Positions 8,635 to 18,944 of a stretch of DNA of 64,000 nt are shown one piece after another. The notes beneath the pieces were generated by a model. It was given only the letters and a program-made list of their open reading frames with translations, was not told where the DNA came from and did not search any database. The stretch lies in contig NZ_LT629739.1 in assembly GCF_900105045.1 (NCBI RefSeq), positions 2,356,001 through 2,420,000 of the forward strand, in the 5' to 3' direction. Position numbers and translations under genes: made by a program. Numbering within the stretch: the first letter of the stretch is position 1; each line of letters opens with the position of its first letter. Origin of the DNA: Brevibacterium picturae (GTDB lineage Bacteria; Actinomycetota; Actinomycetes; Actinomycetales; Brevibacteriaceae).

Positions 8635-9632
8635 CCACTCGCCGAGAGCTGCGGATGCAGCGTGAGGCTGCCGAGCGTGTCAGTGACACGGATGTCTCGG
8701 CGGACCTGCGCGGTTTTCATCTGCTTCTCCTCGACGAGGGGGTTGAGGTCTCCGATGTGCTCGCGCTCGTGCATAACCGGCTGCCCGACATCATCCCGCG
8801 CTTGGACGGCAACGGTCAGCTGAAGCTGAGTCGTCACTCGCGTCTGAGCGAGGGGGTCGACCTCGACGCGGCTGCGATCGCCGCACTCGAGCTGCCTGAT
8901 TGGGTGCACCACGCGGTCGTCGTCGACTGTCCTCGGGACCGTGAACCGGTTCCACCGCCGGACTGGTTCAGCGACGCCGACGGACTCCATGAGGCGTTCC
9001 CGGAGGGCCTGCCCGACCGGGAGGAGGAGCGGACGCTCAGCCTCATCCTGTCTGTCGCATCACGCCTGCACACGGGAGTCCGCCTCGCGGACGAGGCGGG
9101 TCTGCCGACTCGTGTCCTCGTGCCCGATCCGGAGGCGAAGATCGACCTCTACCTCTATTCGTCCTACTGGCTCGAGCCCGACGTTGCACTGTCCCTGGTG
9201 CGCAGGCACGCCCCGCATGCCTTCCAACAGGCGCTGCCGACCCCGGATGAGGCGGTTCTCGCTCAGGCCACGATCGACGATCCGCTCTTCGACCCATCGG
9301 CGCCTGTGATCCTCGACGGCTATTCGCTCCTCGTCCCTCTCGGGGAGATCGCTGAGGCGGCCGGCCAGCTCGAGATTCGCGTGTCCGAGGCTGACTGGGT
9401 GCCGCCGATCATCGCCAAGCATCTCCAGATGCCGCTGATCGAGTACCACGTGCACTGGATGGATACCGAGTCGAAGCGTTACCAGCCGGTCCAGACCCGA
9501 CGTTTCCGGCGGATGCGCAACGAGGTTGCCGGCCTCGTCGACAGCATCGGCGCGGAACTGCTCATCGGCTGTGACGGGACCGGCCTGGACGAAACCGGGT
9601 TCCTCGTCACGAGCAGCCAGCTGCGCAGCTGA
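8631..9632 (+). CDS. Unknown protein translationally coupled to dcd
   Basis: 333 residues, GTG start overlapping the dcd stop (GTGA), with CCGGAGGG 4 bases upstream. No signal peptide or membrane segment is visible. It is acidic, rich in Leu, Asp and Pro, and shows no motif I can tie to a function. Features are a short N-terminal helix ([16 protein letters not shown]), a central [19 protein letters not shown] stretch and the C-terminal [15 protein letters not shown]. Codon use matches its neighbours. Coupling to Dcd suggests a link to nucleotide supply, but this is only positional. Confidence 0.72.
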   Translation: MTTRRELRMQREAAERVSDTDVSADLRGFHLLLLDEGVEVSDVLALVHNRLPDIIPRLDGNGQLKLSRHSRLSEGVDLDAAAIAALELPDWVHHAVVVDCPRDREPVPPPDWFSDADGLHEAFPEGLPDREEERTLSLILSVASRLHTGVRLADEAGLPTRVLVPDPEAKIDLYLYSSYWLEPDVALSLVRRHAPHAFQQALPTPDEAVLAQATIDDPLFDPSAPVILDGYSLLVPLGEIAEAAGQLEIRVSEADWVPPIIAKHLQMPLIEYHVHWMDTESKRYQPVQTRRFRRMRNEVAGLVDSIGAELLIGCDGTGLDETGFLVTSSQLRS

Positions 9633-9901
9633 ACCAGCCTGCTTCTCGGCCTCCGAATCGCCTCCCGCCGATGGCCTGGCGGAGCGTCTGATTCCGGTCT
9701 CGGCGACTTTCCCGATTCGCCCAGACCCTGTACGGAAGCGGTGCGGATTTCGTCCGAAATGCGGGCGGAGATCGAGCAGAACGTGTTCACAATGACTGCC
9801 GCGAACCGCTTCTTTGATTGGGAGATTGGCAGTGTGTCGTGAGAAAATACTGGTGAGAACTACATTCTGGCAAATCTTATAAATGACGGAGGTGTCCGCC
9901 G

Positions 9902-12900
9902 GTGATAGTCATGACAGGAGCCTTTTTCGGGGCTGCTGTCATTGCGTTCCCACTGGTCAGACGCCTCGGTCGGGACGGGTTCTTCCTCCTTGCGCTGGTG
10001 CCGCTCGCCGGGCTGATCCTCAGCCTGGCCAAGGTCCCCGACATCTTCGGGCCCGGCGGGTCACCGTGGGTCGAGAGCATGGGCTGGCTGCCGGCCCTCG
10101 GTCTCGACGGCATCTTCCGCCTCGACGAGCTCGGCTGGATCATGAGTCTCCTGGTCACCGGCGTCGGTGCTCTCGTCTTCGTCTACTGTGCCCGTTATTT
10201 CCCGGCCGATGAGCCGGGGCTGGCCCGGTTCGCCGCTGTCTTCATGGCCTTCGCAGGAATGATGTACGGACTCGTCCTCGCCGATGAGCTCCTCATGCTC
10301 TACCTGTTCTGGGAAGGCACCACGGTCTTCTCCTACCTCCTCATCGGGCACAGCCAATCCCGTCGCCGCTCCCGCCAGGCAGCACTGCAGGCGCTCATCG
10401 TCACCACGGCCGGGGGACTGGCCATGCTCGTGGGCATGATCCTGCTGATGTCTGTGACCGGAACAGGTCAGATCTCCGCCCTCATGGAGCGTGCGAGTCT
10501 CGGCATGGACACCGGGCCCGTCATCGTCACCGCCGTGATCCTCATCCTCGTCGGCGCGGTCTCGAAGTCCGCGCTGATACCCTTCCACTTCTGGCTCCCC
10601 GGCGCCATGGCAGCTCCCACACCGGTCAGTGCCTACCTGCATGCGGCGGCGATGGTCAAGGCCGGAATCTACCTGGTCCTGCGTCTGGCGCCGGGCTACC
10701 ATACGCTGCCCGGATGGTCAGAGACCCTGCTCACGCTGGGTCTGCTCACGATGTTCATCGGCGGTTGGCAGGCCCTCAAACAGACAGACCTCAAACTTCT
10801 GCTCGCCTTCGGCACGGTGTCCCAACTGGGATTCCTCACGACGATGGCCTCCTTCGGCACGCCCGACATCACCAAGGCCGCACTGGCCATGCTCATCGCG
10901 CATGCCCTGTTCAAGGCCTGTCTGTTCCTGTGCGTGGGCATCATCGACCATCGTGCGGGCACACGTGACCTGACGAAGCTCTCCGGAGGCTGGAAGGCCT
11001 TCCCCGTCGTGGCCGTCTGTGCCACGATCGCAGCAGCCTCGATGTCGGGTCTGCCGCCGCTGCTGGGCTTCGCCGCCAAGGAAGCGGTCTATTCGACCCT
11101 GCTCGCCTCAGGCGACAAAGCATCGATCATCGCGCTGGTCGGCGTGATGATCGGATCGATGCTCACCGTCGCCTACTCGGCGCGCTTCGTCTGGGGCGCG
11201 TTCTCGAGCAAAGACGGCGTCGACGATATCGCCCGCCGCGATGAGAAGATCACGCTGATCATCTCCCCGGTCATGCTGACTGTCCTCACGGTGGTGCTGG
11301 GCCCGGCCGTCGGGCTCGTCGACGGCTACTTCGAGGCCTGGACCTCGACGCTGCCGGTCGTCGACCCCGGCGACGGCGACTATCATCTGGCTCTGTGGCA
11401 CGGGCTCGAACCGGCCCTGGCTCTGTCGGCAGTCACGATCGCCGTCGGCCTCGGACTCTTCTTCGTCCGCGACTCGTTCGCCAAGGTTCAGTCGACGCTG
11501 CCAGCGGGCCTGGACTTCCACGACCTCTACCGCAAGATGATCAGCTGGGTGGAGAGACTGGCGCTGTGGGTCACCTCGCGGACGCAGCGGGGTTCGCTGC
11601 CGTTCTACCAGAGCGTGGTCTACCTCGTCCTCGTGGCCGGCCTCGGCCTGGCGATCATCACGAACGACACGTGGAACATCGAGTTCAACCTGTTCAGCAC
11701 TCCGCTCGACTTCATCGTCGCCGCGGTCCTCATCGTCGTTGCGGTCGCGGCGACCCGCGCCAAGAAGCGCTTCACCGCCGTGGTCGTCACCGGAATCTCG
11801 GGCTATGCGATGGTCGCGTACTTCGCATTCGTCGGCGCCCCGGACCTGGCTCTGACCCAGGTCCTGGTGGAGACGATCACCATCGTCGTCTTCGTCCTCG
11901 TCCTGCGCAGGCTTCCGGCTCGGATCGGTCAGAGCACCGGGCGCTTCACCCCGGCCTGGCGCGCCATCATCGGCGGAGCAGTCGGCGTGACCATGATGCT
12001 CGTCGTCCTCATCGCTGCCGGGGTCCGTGTCAGCGAACCGGTCTCCGTTGACTTCGGCCAGCTTGCCTATGAATTGGGCCACGGCAAGAACATCGTGAAT
12101 GTGACCCTCGTCGACATCCGCGTCTGGGACACCCTCGGGGAGATCTCCGTTCTCGTCGCGGCCGGCACCGGAATCGCCGGGCTGATCTTCGTCCGGGGCC
12201 GCGAAGGACACCTTCACCGCTTCGTCTCTCGCCGCGACGGCACCGAGCTGCAAGGGCGGGTGCGGTTCCAGCCGGTCCCCGAGGAGGTCGGTGACTACCA
12301 CGCTTCGGCACGCGCACGCGATCCCGAACGCGAAGACGTGACGCAGCGTCGAGTCTCCTGGCTCATCGCCGGACGCACACTGGCCCCACGCAACCGCTCC
12401 ATCATCCTCGAGGTCACCGCCCGCCTGGTGTTCCACGCGGTCCTCATCTTCTCCCTCTACCTGCTGTTCGCCGGCCACAATGAGCCCGGGGGCGGGTTCG
12501 CCGGTGGCCTCGTCGCGGGTCTGGCGCTGGTCGTGCGCTACCTCGCCGGCGGCAAATTCGAACTCGCCGAGGCGGCCCGCTTCACCCCGTCGGGCCTGCT
12601 GGGCACCGGAATGATCCTGGCCGTGCTCACCGGAATCGGCGGATGGTTCTGGGGCGACACCGTCTTCAAGTCCGTCTACTTCGAAGGCGACATACCGGTG
12701 CTCGGGCACCTGTCCTTCGGGACGTCGACCTTCTTCGACATCGGCGTCTACCTCATCGTCGTCGGACTGATGCTCGACATCCTCAGGTCCTTGGGCGCCG
12801 AGGTGGATCTGCACCAGGAGCGCGACGAGATGGTGCTGACCAACCGGCTCAACCAGTCCTACCACCTGTCGGAGAACTTCAGCGTCGAAGCGGAGCACGA

Positions 12901-12973
12901 TGCCGTCTCCTCGATCCTCGATCGTGTCAACCACCTCGATGTGGACAACGGGGCCGAAGGTGGGCGGCTATGA
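9902..12973 (+). CDS. mrpA: Na+/H+ antiporter subunit A fused to subunit B (MrpAB)
   Basis: 1023-residue polytopic membrane protein. Residues 1-about 770 match MrpA, which is related to Nuo[23 protein letters not shown] and [18 protein letters not shown] carry conserved charged and His residues of the proton path. From about 835 onward is an MrpB domain with [22 protein letters not shown] 9902 has GGAGGTG 6-7 bases upstream. First gene of a chain that runs to 19636; each stop overlaps the next start. Together with mrpC-G it should exchange cytoplasmic Na+ (or K+) for protons across the membrane. Confidence 0.95.
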   Translation: MIVMTGAFFGAAVIAFPLVRRLGRDGFFLLALVPLAGLILSLAKVPDIFGPGGSPWVESMGWLPALGLDGIFRLDELGWIMSLLVTGVGALVFVYCARYFPADEPGLARFAAVFMAFAGMMYGLVLADELLMLYLFWEGTTVFSYLLIGHSQSRRRSRQAALQALIVTTAGGLAMLVGMILLMSVTGTGQISALMERASLGMDTGPVIVTAVILILVGAVSKSALIPFHFWLPGAMAAPTPVSAYLHAAAMVKAGIYLVLRLAPGYHTLPGWSETLLTLGLLTMFIGGWQALKQTDLKLLLAFGTVSQLGFLTTMASFGTPDITKAALAMLIAHALFKACLFLCVGIIDHRAGTRDLTKLSGGWKAFPVVAVCATIAAASMSGLPPLLGFAAKEAVYSTLLASGDKASIIALVGVMIGSMLTVAYSARFVWGAFSSKDGVDDIARRDEKITLIISPVMLTVLTVVLGPAVGLVDGYFEAWTSTLPVVDPGDGDYHLALWHGLEPALALSAVTIAVGLGLFFVRDSFAKVQSTLPAGLDFHDLYRKMISWVERLALWVTSRTQRGSLPFYQSVVYLVLVAGLGLAIITNDTWNIEFNLFSTPLDFIVAAVLIVVAVAATRAKKRFTAVVVTGISGYAMVAYFAFVGAPDLALTQVLVETITIVVFVLVLRRLPARIGQSTGRFTPAWRAIIGGAVGVTMMLVVLIAAGVRVSEPVSVDFGQLAYELGHGKNIVNVTLVDIRVWDTLGEISVLVAAGTGIAGLIFVRGREGHLHRFVSRRDGTELQGRVRFQPVPEEVGDYHASARARDPEREDVTQRRVSWLIAGRTLAPRNRSIILEVTARLVFHAVLIFSLYLLFAGHNEPGGGFAGGLVAGLALVVRYLAGGKFELAEAARFTPSGLLGTGMILAVLTGIGGWFWGDTVFKSVYFEGDIPVLGHLSFGTSTFFDIGVYLIVVGLMLDILRSLGAEVDLHQERDEMVLTNRLNQSYHLSENFSVEAEHDAVSSILDRVNHLDVDNGAEGGRL

Positions 12974-13545
12974 CTCTGCCCTTCATCATGGTGCTGGCGA
13001 TGGGGTTCCTCTTCGCCTGCGGCATCTATCTCATGCTCGAGCGCTCATTGACCCGTGTCCTGCTGGGGTTCATCCTCCTGGGCAACGGCGTCAATCTGCT
13101 CATCATCCTCACCGCAGGCCGAGGAGGGCCGCCGCTGACCGACGGGAAGAATCTGTCCACCTTGGGCATGTCCGACCCGCTCCCGCAGGCGCTCATCCTC
13201 ACGGCCATCGTCATCACGTTCGCGGTCACGGCGTTCCTGCTGGCAATGATCTATCGCTCCTGGCGCCTGGTCCGGGCCGACTCGCTGCAGGATGACACCG
13301 CCGACCTCCAGGTGGCGATCACGAAGATGATCGACTCCGAGGCCGAAGCGAGCACGGACTACGACGACACCGAATTCGGTGACGAGGCCGAGAGCCCGAT
13401 CACCGGCGCCATCGACCTCGACGACGACGGCAAGCCCCACGAACGCGAGGCCGAGGACGAACCCGGAGCTGCCACCTCGGCGCGGGGGACGGCGAACAGC
13501 AGCGGCAGAGGTCCCGAAGGAACCGAGACGGAGGAGAAGAAATGA
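12970..13545 (+). CDS. mrpC: Na+/H+ antiporter subunit C with acidic C-terminal tail
   Basis: 191 residues. The first about 110 form a NuoK-like three-helix subunit ([54 protein letters not shown]). The remaining about 80 are a hydrophilic acidic tail ([15 protein letters not shown]), which lengthens it well beyond the usual about 115 residues. The ATG overlaps the mrpA stop as ATGA, supporting translational coupling. Confidence 0.93.
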   Translation: MTLPFIMVLAMGFLFACGIYLMLERSLTRVLLGFILLGNGVNLLIILTAGRGGPPLTDGKNLSTLGMSDPLPQALILTAIVITFAVTAFLLAMIYRSWRLVRADSLQDDTADLQVAITKMIDSEAEASTDYDDTEFGDEAESPITGAIDLDDDGKPHEREAEDEPGAATSARGTANSSGRGPEGTETEEKK

Positions 13546-15125
13546 TCGATCTCCTTCCTGTGCTGGTGCCGCTGCCCGTCCTCCTGCCCCTCATCGGCGC
13601 AGGGCTGGCGCTGGTGCTGTCGAAGCACTCGCGGGCACAGAACATTGTGTCGATTCTGATCCTCAGCGCGGTCATGGTCATCTCGCTCATCATGCTCTTC
13701 GGCGTCGACGCCCACGGCCCGCAGGTCGTGGCGATCGGCGGGTGGGAGCCGCCGGCAGGAATCGTGCTCGTCGCCGACAGGCTCTCCTCGCTCATGCTCG
13801 TCGTCTCCTCCCTGGTCATCTTGTGCGTGCTCGTCTACGCGCTCAGCCAGGACGCCAACGACGATTCGAACGAGACTCCGATCTCCGTGTTCAACCCCAG
13901 CTATCTGGTGCTGTGCGCGGGTGTCGCCAACGCCTTCCTCGCCGGTGACCTCTTCAACCTCTACGTCGGCTTCGAGATGTTCCTCGTCGCCTCCTATGTG
14001 CTGCTGACACTGGGTGCCACGGCCGAGCGGATCCGGGCGGGCGTGACCTACGTCGTCGTCTCGCTCGTGTCCTCGATCATCTTCCTGGCAGCGATCGGCG
14101 TCATCTATGCGTCGACCGGAACCGTGAATATCGCTCAGCTGTCCGAACGGCTGAGCGAACTGCCGCCGGACGTGCAGATGATTCTGCACGTCCTCCTGCT
14201 CATCGGCTTCGGCATCAAGGCCGCGATCTTCCCGCTGTCCTTCTGGCTGCCCGACTCCTACCCGACGGCTCCGGCGCCGGTGACGGCAGTGTTCGCGGGT
14301 CTGCTGACGAAGGTCGGCATCTATGCGATCATCCGCACCGAGACCCTCCTGTTCGCCGAATCATCGCTGCGAGTTCCGCTGCTGATAGCCGCGGCATTGA
14401 CGATGGTGGTCGGAATCTTAGGCGCGATCGCCCAGTCGGAGATCAAGAGGATCGTGTCATTCATTCTTGTCTCCCACATCGGCTACATGCTCTTCGGCGT
14501 GGCTCTGGGGACCACTGTCGGGCTCGCTGCCGCGATCTATTACACGGTCCACCACATCATCGTCCAGACCGCACTGTTCCTGGCCATCGGCATGGTGGAA
14601 ATGCGAGGTGGTTCGACCTCGACGCGGTCACTCGGCGGACTCATGGTGCTCTCACCGGCACTGTCGATCATCTTCTTCATCCCGGCGCTCAATCTCTCCG
14701 GCATTCCGCCGTTCTCCGGGTTCATCGGCAAGGTCGCACTCTTCGCGGCAGGTTTCTCCGACCACGACTGGCTGGCCGTCACTCTCATCGTCGCCGGCAC
14801 CGTGACCAGCCTGCTCACCCTCTACGTCATCGGACGTACCTTCAACCTGGCCTTCTGGCGCGACCCCGCGGATGCGGAGGAGCCGAATGAGGAGCTCGTC
14901 GCGGAGTTCGCCGAACGCAAGAAGGCCAAGCTGGCGGGCAAACCCTGGAAGGCGCAGATCGGAGTGCCGGGGTCGATGGTCGCCGCCACCACGGTGGTGG
15001 TCGTCGCGTCGATCGTCCTCACGGTCTTCGCGGGCCCGTTGTGGGATCTGTCCAACCGTGCTGCGGAGAACCTGCAGTCTCCCGTGAGCTATGTTTCGAC
15101 TGTGTTGGGCGGTGATGACCAGTGA
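13542..15125 (+). CDS. mrpD: Na+/H+ antiporter subunit D
   Basis: 527-residue NuoN/NuoM-like antiporter subunit with about 14 membrane helices. Diagnostic stretches include LYVGFEMFLVASYVLLT (the conserved TM5-type Glu), IKAAIFPLSFWLPDSYPTAP and the VHHIIVQTALFLAIG lysine/His region. ATG overlaps the mrpC stop as ATGA. The last about 80 residues include a cytoplasmic loop (FAERKKAKLAGKPW) and a final helix. Confidence 0.95.
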   Translation: MIDLLPVLVPLPVLLPLIGAGLALVLSKHSRAQNIVSILILSAVMVISLIMLFGVDAHGPQVVAIGGWEPPAGIVLVADRLSSLMLVVSSLVILCVLVYALSQDANDDSNETPISVFNPSYLVLCAGVANAFLAGDLFNLYVGFEMFLVASYVLLTLGATAERIRAGVTYVVVSLVSSIIFLAAIGVIYASTGTVNIAQLSERLSELPPDVQMILHVLLLIGFGIKAAIFPLSFWLPDSYPTAPAPVTAVFAGLLTKVGIYAIIRTETLLFAESSLRVPLLIAAALTMVVGILGAIAQSEIKRIVSFILVSHIGYMLFGVALGTTVGLAAAIYYTVHHIIVQTALFLAIGMVEMRGGSTSTRSLGGLMVLSPALSIIFFIPALNLSGIPPFSGFIGKVALFAAGFSDHDWLAVTLIVAGTVTSLLTLYVIGRTFNLAFWRDPADAEEPNEELVAEFAERKKAKLAGKPWKAQIGVPGSMVAATTVVVVASIVLTVFAGPLWDLSNRAAENLQSPVSYVSTVLGGDDQ

Positions 15126-15712
15126 ACGCCAAGCGGCCCCGGATGACGAAGGGCAGAAGCTTCGTCCAGCAGCTCGTGCTGGTGTTCTTCCTCGTCCTGT
15201 TGTGGGTGATGCTCTGGGATTCCGTGTCGCTGATGCACATCATCACCGGCGTCATCCTTGCCTTCGTCGTGACCCGGGTGTTCTACCTGCCGCCGGTGGT
15301 GCTCTCCGGTCGGTTCAACATCATCCATGCGCTGAATTACGGACTGTGGTTCCTCTACTCGCTCATCCACGCTTCCGTCGAGGTCGCCTGGTACGCGTTC
15401 CGTCCCCGCGCGGTGGGCGCCGGATCGGTCATCGCCTGTGATCTGCGCACAAGTTCGGACCTGCTGATGACGCTCGTGGCCGACACCGCGAGTCTCATCC
15501 CCGGGTCGATCATCATCGACAGCGACCGCGCACAGGGCGTCCTGTACCTCCACGTCCTCGACTGTGATTCCGAGGAGAAGATTCTGTCGGCCAAACAGCT
15601 CGTTTACCACATCGAAGAGCTGCTCATCAAGGCCGTCGGCTCCCATCGCGACCTCGCCGCGCTGAAGGTCGACCCCGACCCGCTGGCCGACGAAGACGGA
15701 GGTGGCCGATGA
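15122..15712 (+). CDS. mrpE: Na+/H+ antiporter subunit E
   Basis: 196 residues. Two N-terminal helices (LVLVFFLVLLWVMLWDSVS, MHIITGVILAFVVTRVFYL) and a third region precede the soluble MrpE domain with TLVADTASLIPGSIIID and LYLHVLDCDSEE, hallmarks of the family. GTG start overlaps the mrpD stop as GTGA. Confidence 0.93.
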   Translation: MNAKRPRMTKGRSFVQQLVLVFFLVLLWVMLWDSVSLMHIITGVILAFVVTRVFYLPPVVLSGRFNIIHALNYGLWFLYSLIHASVEVAWYAFRPRAVGAGSVIACDLRTSSDLLMTLVADTASLIPGSIIIDSDRAQGVLYLHVLDCDSEEKILSAKQLVYHIEELLIKAVGSHRDLAALKVDPDPLADEDGGGR

Positions 15713-16401
15713 GTCAGATTGTTCTCGACACCCTCGTCTTCGTGGCGTCGGTCCTGTTGGCCGCCTCGGCGATCATCGCCCTCTACCGCATCGTCCGTGG
15801 GCCCTCGATCCTTGATCGCATGATCGCCACCGACGTGGTGCTGGCCTCGATCATGTGCGGTCTGGGTGGGTTCATGGCGCTGTCCGGGCGCACGGATCTC
15901 CTGCCCGTGCTCGTCGTGCTGGCGATGCTCGGTTTCGTCGGATCCGTCAGCGTCTCCCGGTACGTGTCCAAGTCCGATTCCATGACCCCCGGCGCCGAGG
16001 TGGGCTCACTCAGTGACTTCTCCAGCTTAGACTGGCACATGCCCACGGAGTCGACCGGCGACGGAGAGGGCCAGGACGACGCGAAGACCCGCCCCGTGGA
16101 AGAGTCGGAGAACGAGGAGCCGTGGCCCGATGACGTGGCCCGCGGAATCTACGACAGCCCCGACGGTCCCGACGCCATCACCGTTCAGCCAGACGAAGAG
16201 CCGGTCACGGTGGGCCTCGACCAAGGAGCCGACCCCGACGCGGGAGCAGCCGGCGAGGGCCTGGGTACCGGACCCGATCCGGGACCGGATGACTCCGACG
16301 ACGGTGCACGCACCCCGACCGAGACTGACGATGAGGACTCTGCCCGCGAAGCAGACGACGCTGCTCGCGAATCCGACGACGAGGGAGGGGGACGCCGATG
16401 A
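15709..16401 (+). CDS. mrpF: Na+/H+ antiporter subunit F with long acidic tail
   Basis: 230 residues against about 90 for typical MrpF. The first about 88 carry the three MrpF helices with YRIVRGPSILDRMIATDVV and GFVGSVSVSRY. The rest is an Asp/Glu-rich, probably disordered cytoplasmic tail (ESENEEPWPDDVARGI, DPGPDDSDDGARTPTE). ATG overlaps the mrpE stop as ATGA. The tail has the same base composition as its neighbours, so it is not an obvious recent insertion. Confidence 0.93.
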   Translation: MSQIVLDTLVFVASVLLAASAIIALYRIVRGPSILDRMIATDVVLASIMCGLGGFMALSGRTDLLPVLVVLAMLGFVGSVSVSRYVSKSDSMTPGAEVGSLSDFSSLDWHMPTESTGDGEGQDDAKTRPVEESENEEPWPDDVARGIYDSPDGPDAITVQPDEEPVTVGLDQGADPDAGAAGEGLGTGPDPGPDDSDDGARTPTETDDEDSAREADDAARESDDEGGGRR

Positions 16402-16793
16402 TCCTCGACATCATCTCTGCGGTGCTCATCCTCCTCGGCGGGGTGCTGTCCCTGGCTGCGGCAGTGGGCATGCTGCGTTTCGCCGATCTCCTCTCACGCA
16501 TGCACGCGAGTGCGAAGCCCCAGGTGCTGGGGCTGATCGCGGTTGCCCTGGCGATTGCGCTTCAGTACCCGAACTGGGCGACTGTGACGACTCTGGCGAT
16601 CATCATCTCCTTCCAGCTCGTCACAATCCCCGTGGCCACGCACATGGTGGGGCGCGCCGGTTATCGCACCAAGCACCTGCGTCGTTCTATGCTGTACCGA
16701 GATGAACTCGCCGAGGCGGTCGATCGGGCAGAGGCCAGAGAAGTCGCGTGGGAACGCAGAAAAGGAATCGGAACGGACCACAATGACGGTTGA
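16398..16793 (+). CDS. mrpG: Na+/H+ antiporter subunit G
   Basis: 131 residues with three helices and the MrpG pattern VGMLRFADLLSRMHASAKPQVLG, shown here by its ends VGMLRFADLLSRMHA and KPQVLGLIAVALAI. It ends with a basic tail. ATG overlaps the mrpF stop (ATGA). Its 3' end overlaps the response-regulator start by 11 bases. Confidence 0.94.
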   Translation: MILDIISAVLILLGGVLSLAAAVGMLRFADLLSRMHASAKPQVLGLIAVALAIALQYPNWATVTTLAIIISFQLVTIPVATHMVGRAGYRTKHLRRSMLYRDELAEAVDRAEAREVAWERRKGIGTDHNDG

Positions 16794-17535
16794 CAATCAG
16801 CACGAACCCCAGCCCCTGGTGCTGGTCGCCGATGACGAACCCGATGTCCTCGGCGCCGTCGTCCCCTTCCTCGAACGCTCCGGATTCCGGGTCCTCGCCG
16901 CCAGCGACGGCCTGCTGGCCCTCGACGAGATCCACCGGCACAATCCCGACGTGTGCGTCCTCGACGTGCTCATGCCCGGTGCCGACGGCCGACAGGTTCT
17001 GCGCCGACTGCGTCAGGAGGAGAACTGGGTCCCGGTTCTGCTGCTGACCCAGGTCGGAGAGGCCGTCGAGCGAGCGATGGCACTCGAAGAAGGCGCCGAC
17101 GACTACCTCAACAAACCCTTCGACCCGCATGAGCTCGTGGCACGCATCCGCGCAGTCCTGCGCCGTACCCACTCGGACGGACCGCCCTTGGCGACGGCCC
17201 CCGTGCTGGTCTCGAGCTTCGGTCTGCGCGTCGATCGTGTGGGCAGACGCGCCTGGATGGGGGCCCGCGAACTGGTCATCACGCCCAAGGGCTTCACCCT
17301 GCTGGAGTACCTCATGGTTCACCAGGACGAACTCATCGAACGTTCCCGTCTGCTCGAGATCCTGTGGGGATTCGAGGAGGCTGTGGGCACTCGCGCGGTT
17401 GACTCTCGAGTCGCCGAACTGCGACGGGTCCTCGGCGAGGACGCCTCTGAACCCCGGTGGATCGCCACTGTGCAGGGTCGGGGCTATCGCTTCGTCGGTG
17501 AGGTCCGAGGCGAAGAGGGCCAGAGGACCCTATGA
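16783..17535 (+). CDS. OmpR/PhoB-family response regulator coupled to mrp
   Basis: 250 residues. Receiver domain about 12-125: acidic pair in ADDEPDVL, phospho-acceptor Asp in VCVLDVLMPGADG, and switch Lys in YLNKPFDPHEL. Winged-helix effector about 150-245 with ELVITPKGFTLLEYL and WIATVQGRGYRFVG. ATG 16783 lies inside mrpG, in another frame; residues before it are not family-like. It is followed by its kinase with an ATGA overlap. The likely role is control of this operon or of Na+/pH/envelope responses. Confidence 0.92.
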   Translation: MTVDNQHEPQPLVLVADDEPDVLGAVVPFLERSGFRVLAASDGLLALDEIHRHNPDVCVLDVLMPGADGRQVLRRLRQEENWVPVLLLTQVGEAVERAMALEEGADDYLNKPFDPHELVARIRAVLRRTHSDGPPLATAPVLVSSFGLRVDRVGRRAWMGARELVITPKGFTLLEYLMVHQDELIERSRLLEILWGFEEAVGTRAVDSRVAELRRVLGEDASEPRWIATVQGRGYRFVGEVRGEEGQRTL

Positions 17536-18944
17536 CGAACTTCCTGGTCGTCGAGGTCCAGATCTGGCTGTTCCTGCTTCTGCTGTTCCTTGTGCTGGCA
17601 GGCTTGGCCGTTGGTGCGTTCTTCGTCTGGAGATACCTGCGCCGGCGTGAGGCCGCGCTGCGGGAGTCGATCGAAACGGCGGCCAGCGAGGACTCCCTGG
17701 CCAAACGCAACCGGATGCTCATCCGGTTGGACCACGAGCTGAAGAATCCGCTGACCGCACTGCGCACCTCGGCCGCGAGCATCCGGGATGTCGTCCGTGA
17801 GGGCGGGACGATCGCCGAGGTCGAATCCTCAGCCAAACAGGTCGACGTCTCCTCCCGCCGAGTCGCACGCCTGCTGGCCGACCTGCGCAGACTCGCCGAC
17901 GTCGAGACCCGCATCATCGATTACTCCCGAGTCGACCTCGATCGGCTCATCCACCAGGCCGTCGAGGACGCATCGACGGCACCGGGCGCCGAGGATCGGA
18001 TGATCGTGGCCACCGTCGCCCGCGCCCCTTGGCGCCTGCCCGATGTCGCCGGTGAGGAGGATCTGCTGCTCACAGCGATCCTCAACCTGCTGGGCAACGC
18101 GCTGAAGTACTCCTCTCAGGCCGAAGTCGTCGAACTGCGTGCCAATGAGCAGATCATCGACAACCATCGGTGGGTCGTCGTCGAGGTGGCCGACACGGGC
18201 AGCGGCATTCCGCTGACCGAGCAGGAGCAGGTGTGGGACGAACTCTCACGAGGTTCCCGCGTCCGCGCGGTGGCCGGTTCCGGCATGGGACTGTCCCTGG
18301 TCCGAGCGATCGTGACCCGCCACGGCGGCTCGGTGCAGCTGTTCAGCCAGGAGGGTGTGGGCACATCGGTGCGCATGGTGCTGCCGGTCCTCGGCGACGC
18401 CGCTCAGGTGACGGTGCCGCCGATGGCCGATCAGGTGGGGCAGGCCGCAGCAGGATCGCATCCGGTCCAACCAGTGCAGCTTCCCGACTCGGGGCAGACA
18501 CCCGGATTCCTGCCTCCCCGGCAGCCCAATGAGGCCGAGCTTCAGGGACGCATCCTGGGCACTCCGCGGCGGACCTCGAAGCGACGCCTCGAACGCGTCG
18601 ATGGAAACCTGGTCAACCGTTCGACCGGGCAATCGGTCAGCGGCGGGTTCCCGCCGGACTCCGGACAGCACTCCCAGTTCAAGCCGGGCCCGGGCGTAGG
18701 CCGCGGACCAGCAGGCCCACAGTCTGGCCCGCAGCAGCCCTATGGCAGCCAGCCGAGACCACAGCAACATTACGGCAGCCAGCCGGGGCCGCAGCATGCC
18801 TGGCCGCAGCAGCCTCAGAGGCCGGCACAGCCCAACTCGGGGCAGCAACCCGGCCCGGGACAGCAGCCCAACTCGGAACAACAAACTGATTCAGCACAGC
18901 AGCCGCAGAGTCACCGCGAGCAGCGGCCGGGGAGCGACCGGTGA
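17532..18944 (+). CDS. Sensor histidine kinase with one membrane segment and Pro/Gln-rich tail
   Basis: 470 residues. A single N-terminal helix (LFLLLLFLVLAGLAVGAFF) leaves no room for an extracellular sensor. HisKA H-box RLDHELKNPLTALRT at about residue 70, N-box NLLGNALKYSS, G1 VADTGSGIP and G2 GSGMGLSLVRAIVTRHGG follow. After residue about 300 comes a 170-residue low-complexity tail rich in Gln, Pro, Gly and Ser. The missing sensor suggests it senses through the membrane or through a partner, for example the Mrp subunits or the lipoprotein encoded next (inference). Confidence 0.9.
   Translation: MTNFLVVEVQIWLFLLLLFLVLAGLAVGAFFVWRYLRRREAALRESIETAASEDSLAKRNRMLIRLDHELKNPLTALRTSAASIRDVVREGGTIAEVESSAKQVDVSSRRVARLLADLRRLADVETRIIDYSRVDLDRLIHQAVEDASTAPGAEDRMIVATVARAPWRLPDVAGEEDLLLTAILNLLGNALKYSSQAEVVELRANEQIIDNHRWVVVEVADTGSGIPLTEQEQVWDELSRGSRVRAVAGSGMGLSLVRAIVTRHGGSVQLFSQEGVGTSVRMVLPVLGDAAQVTVPPMADQVGQAAAGSHPVQPVQLPDSGQTPGFLPPRQPNEAELQGRILGTPRRTSKRRLERVDGNLVNRSTGQSVSGGFPPDSGQHSQFKPGPGVGRGPAGPQSGPQQPYGSQPRPQQHYGSQPGPQHAWPQQPQRPAQPNSGQQPGPGQQPNSEQQTDSAQQPQSHREQRPGSDR

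Noticed and set aside
11108..12934. 608-codon open frame on the minus strand
   Set aside because: It is antisense to mrpA, and its Asp/Glu/His-rich translation is the usual shadow of a high-GC gene. No ribosome site or domain.
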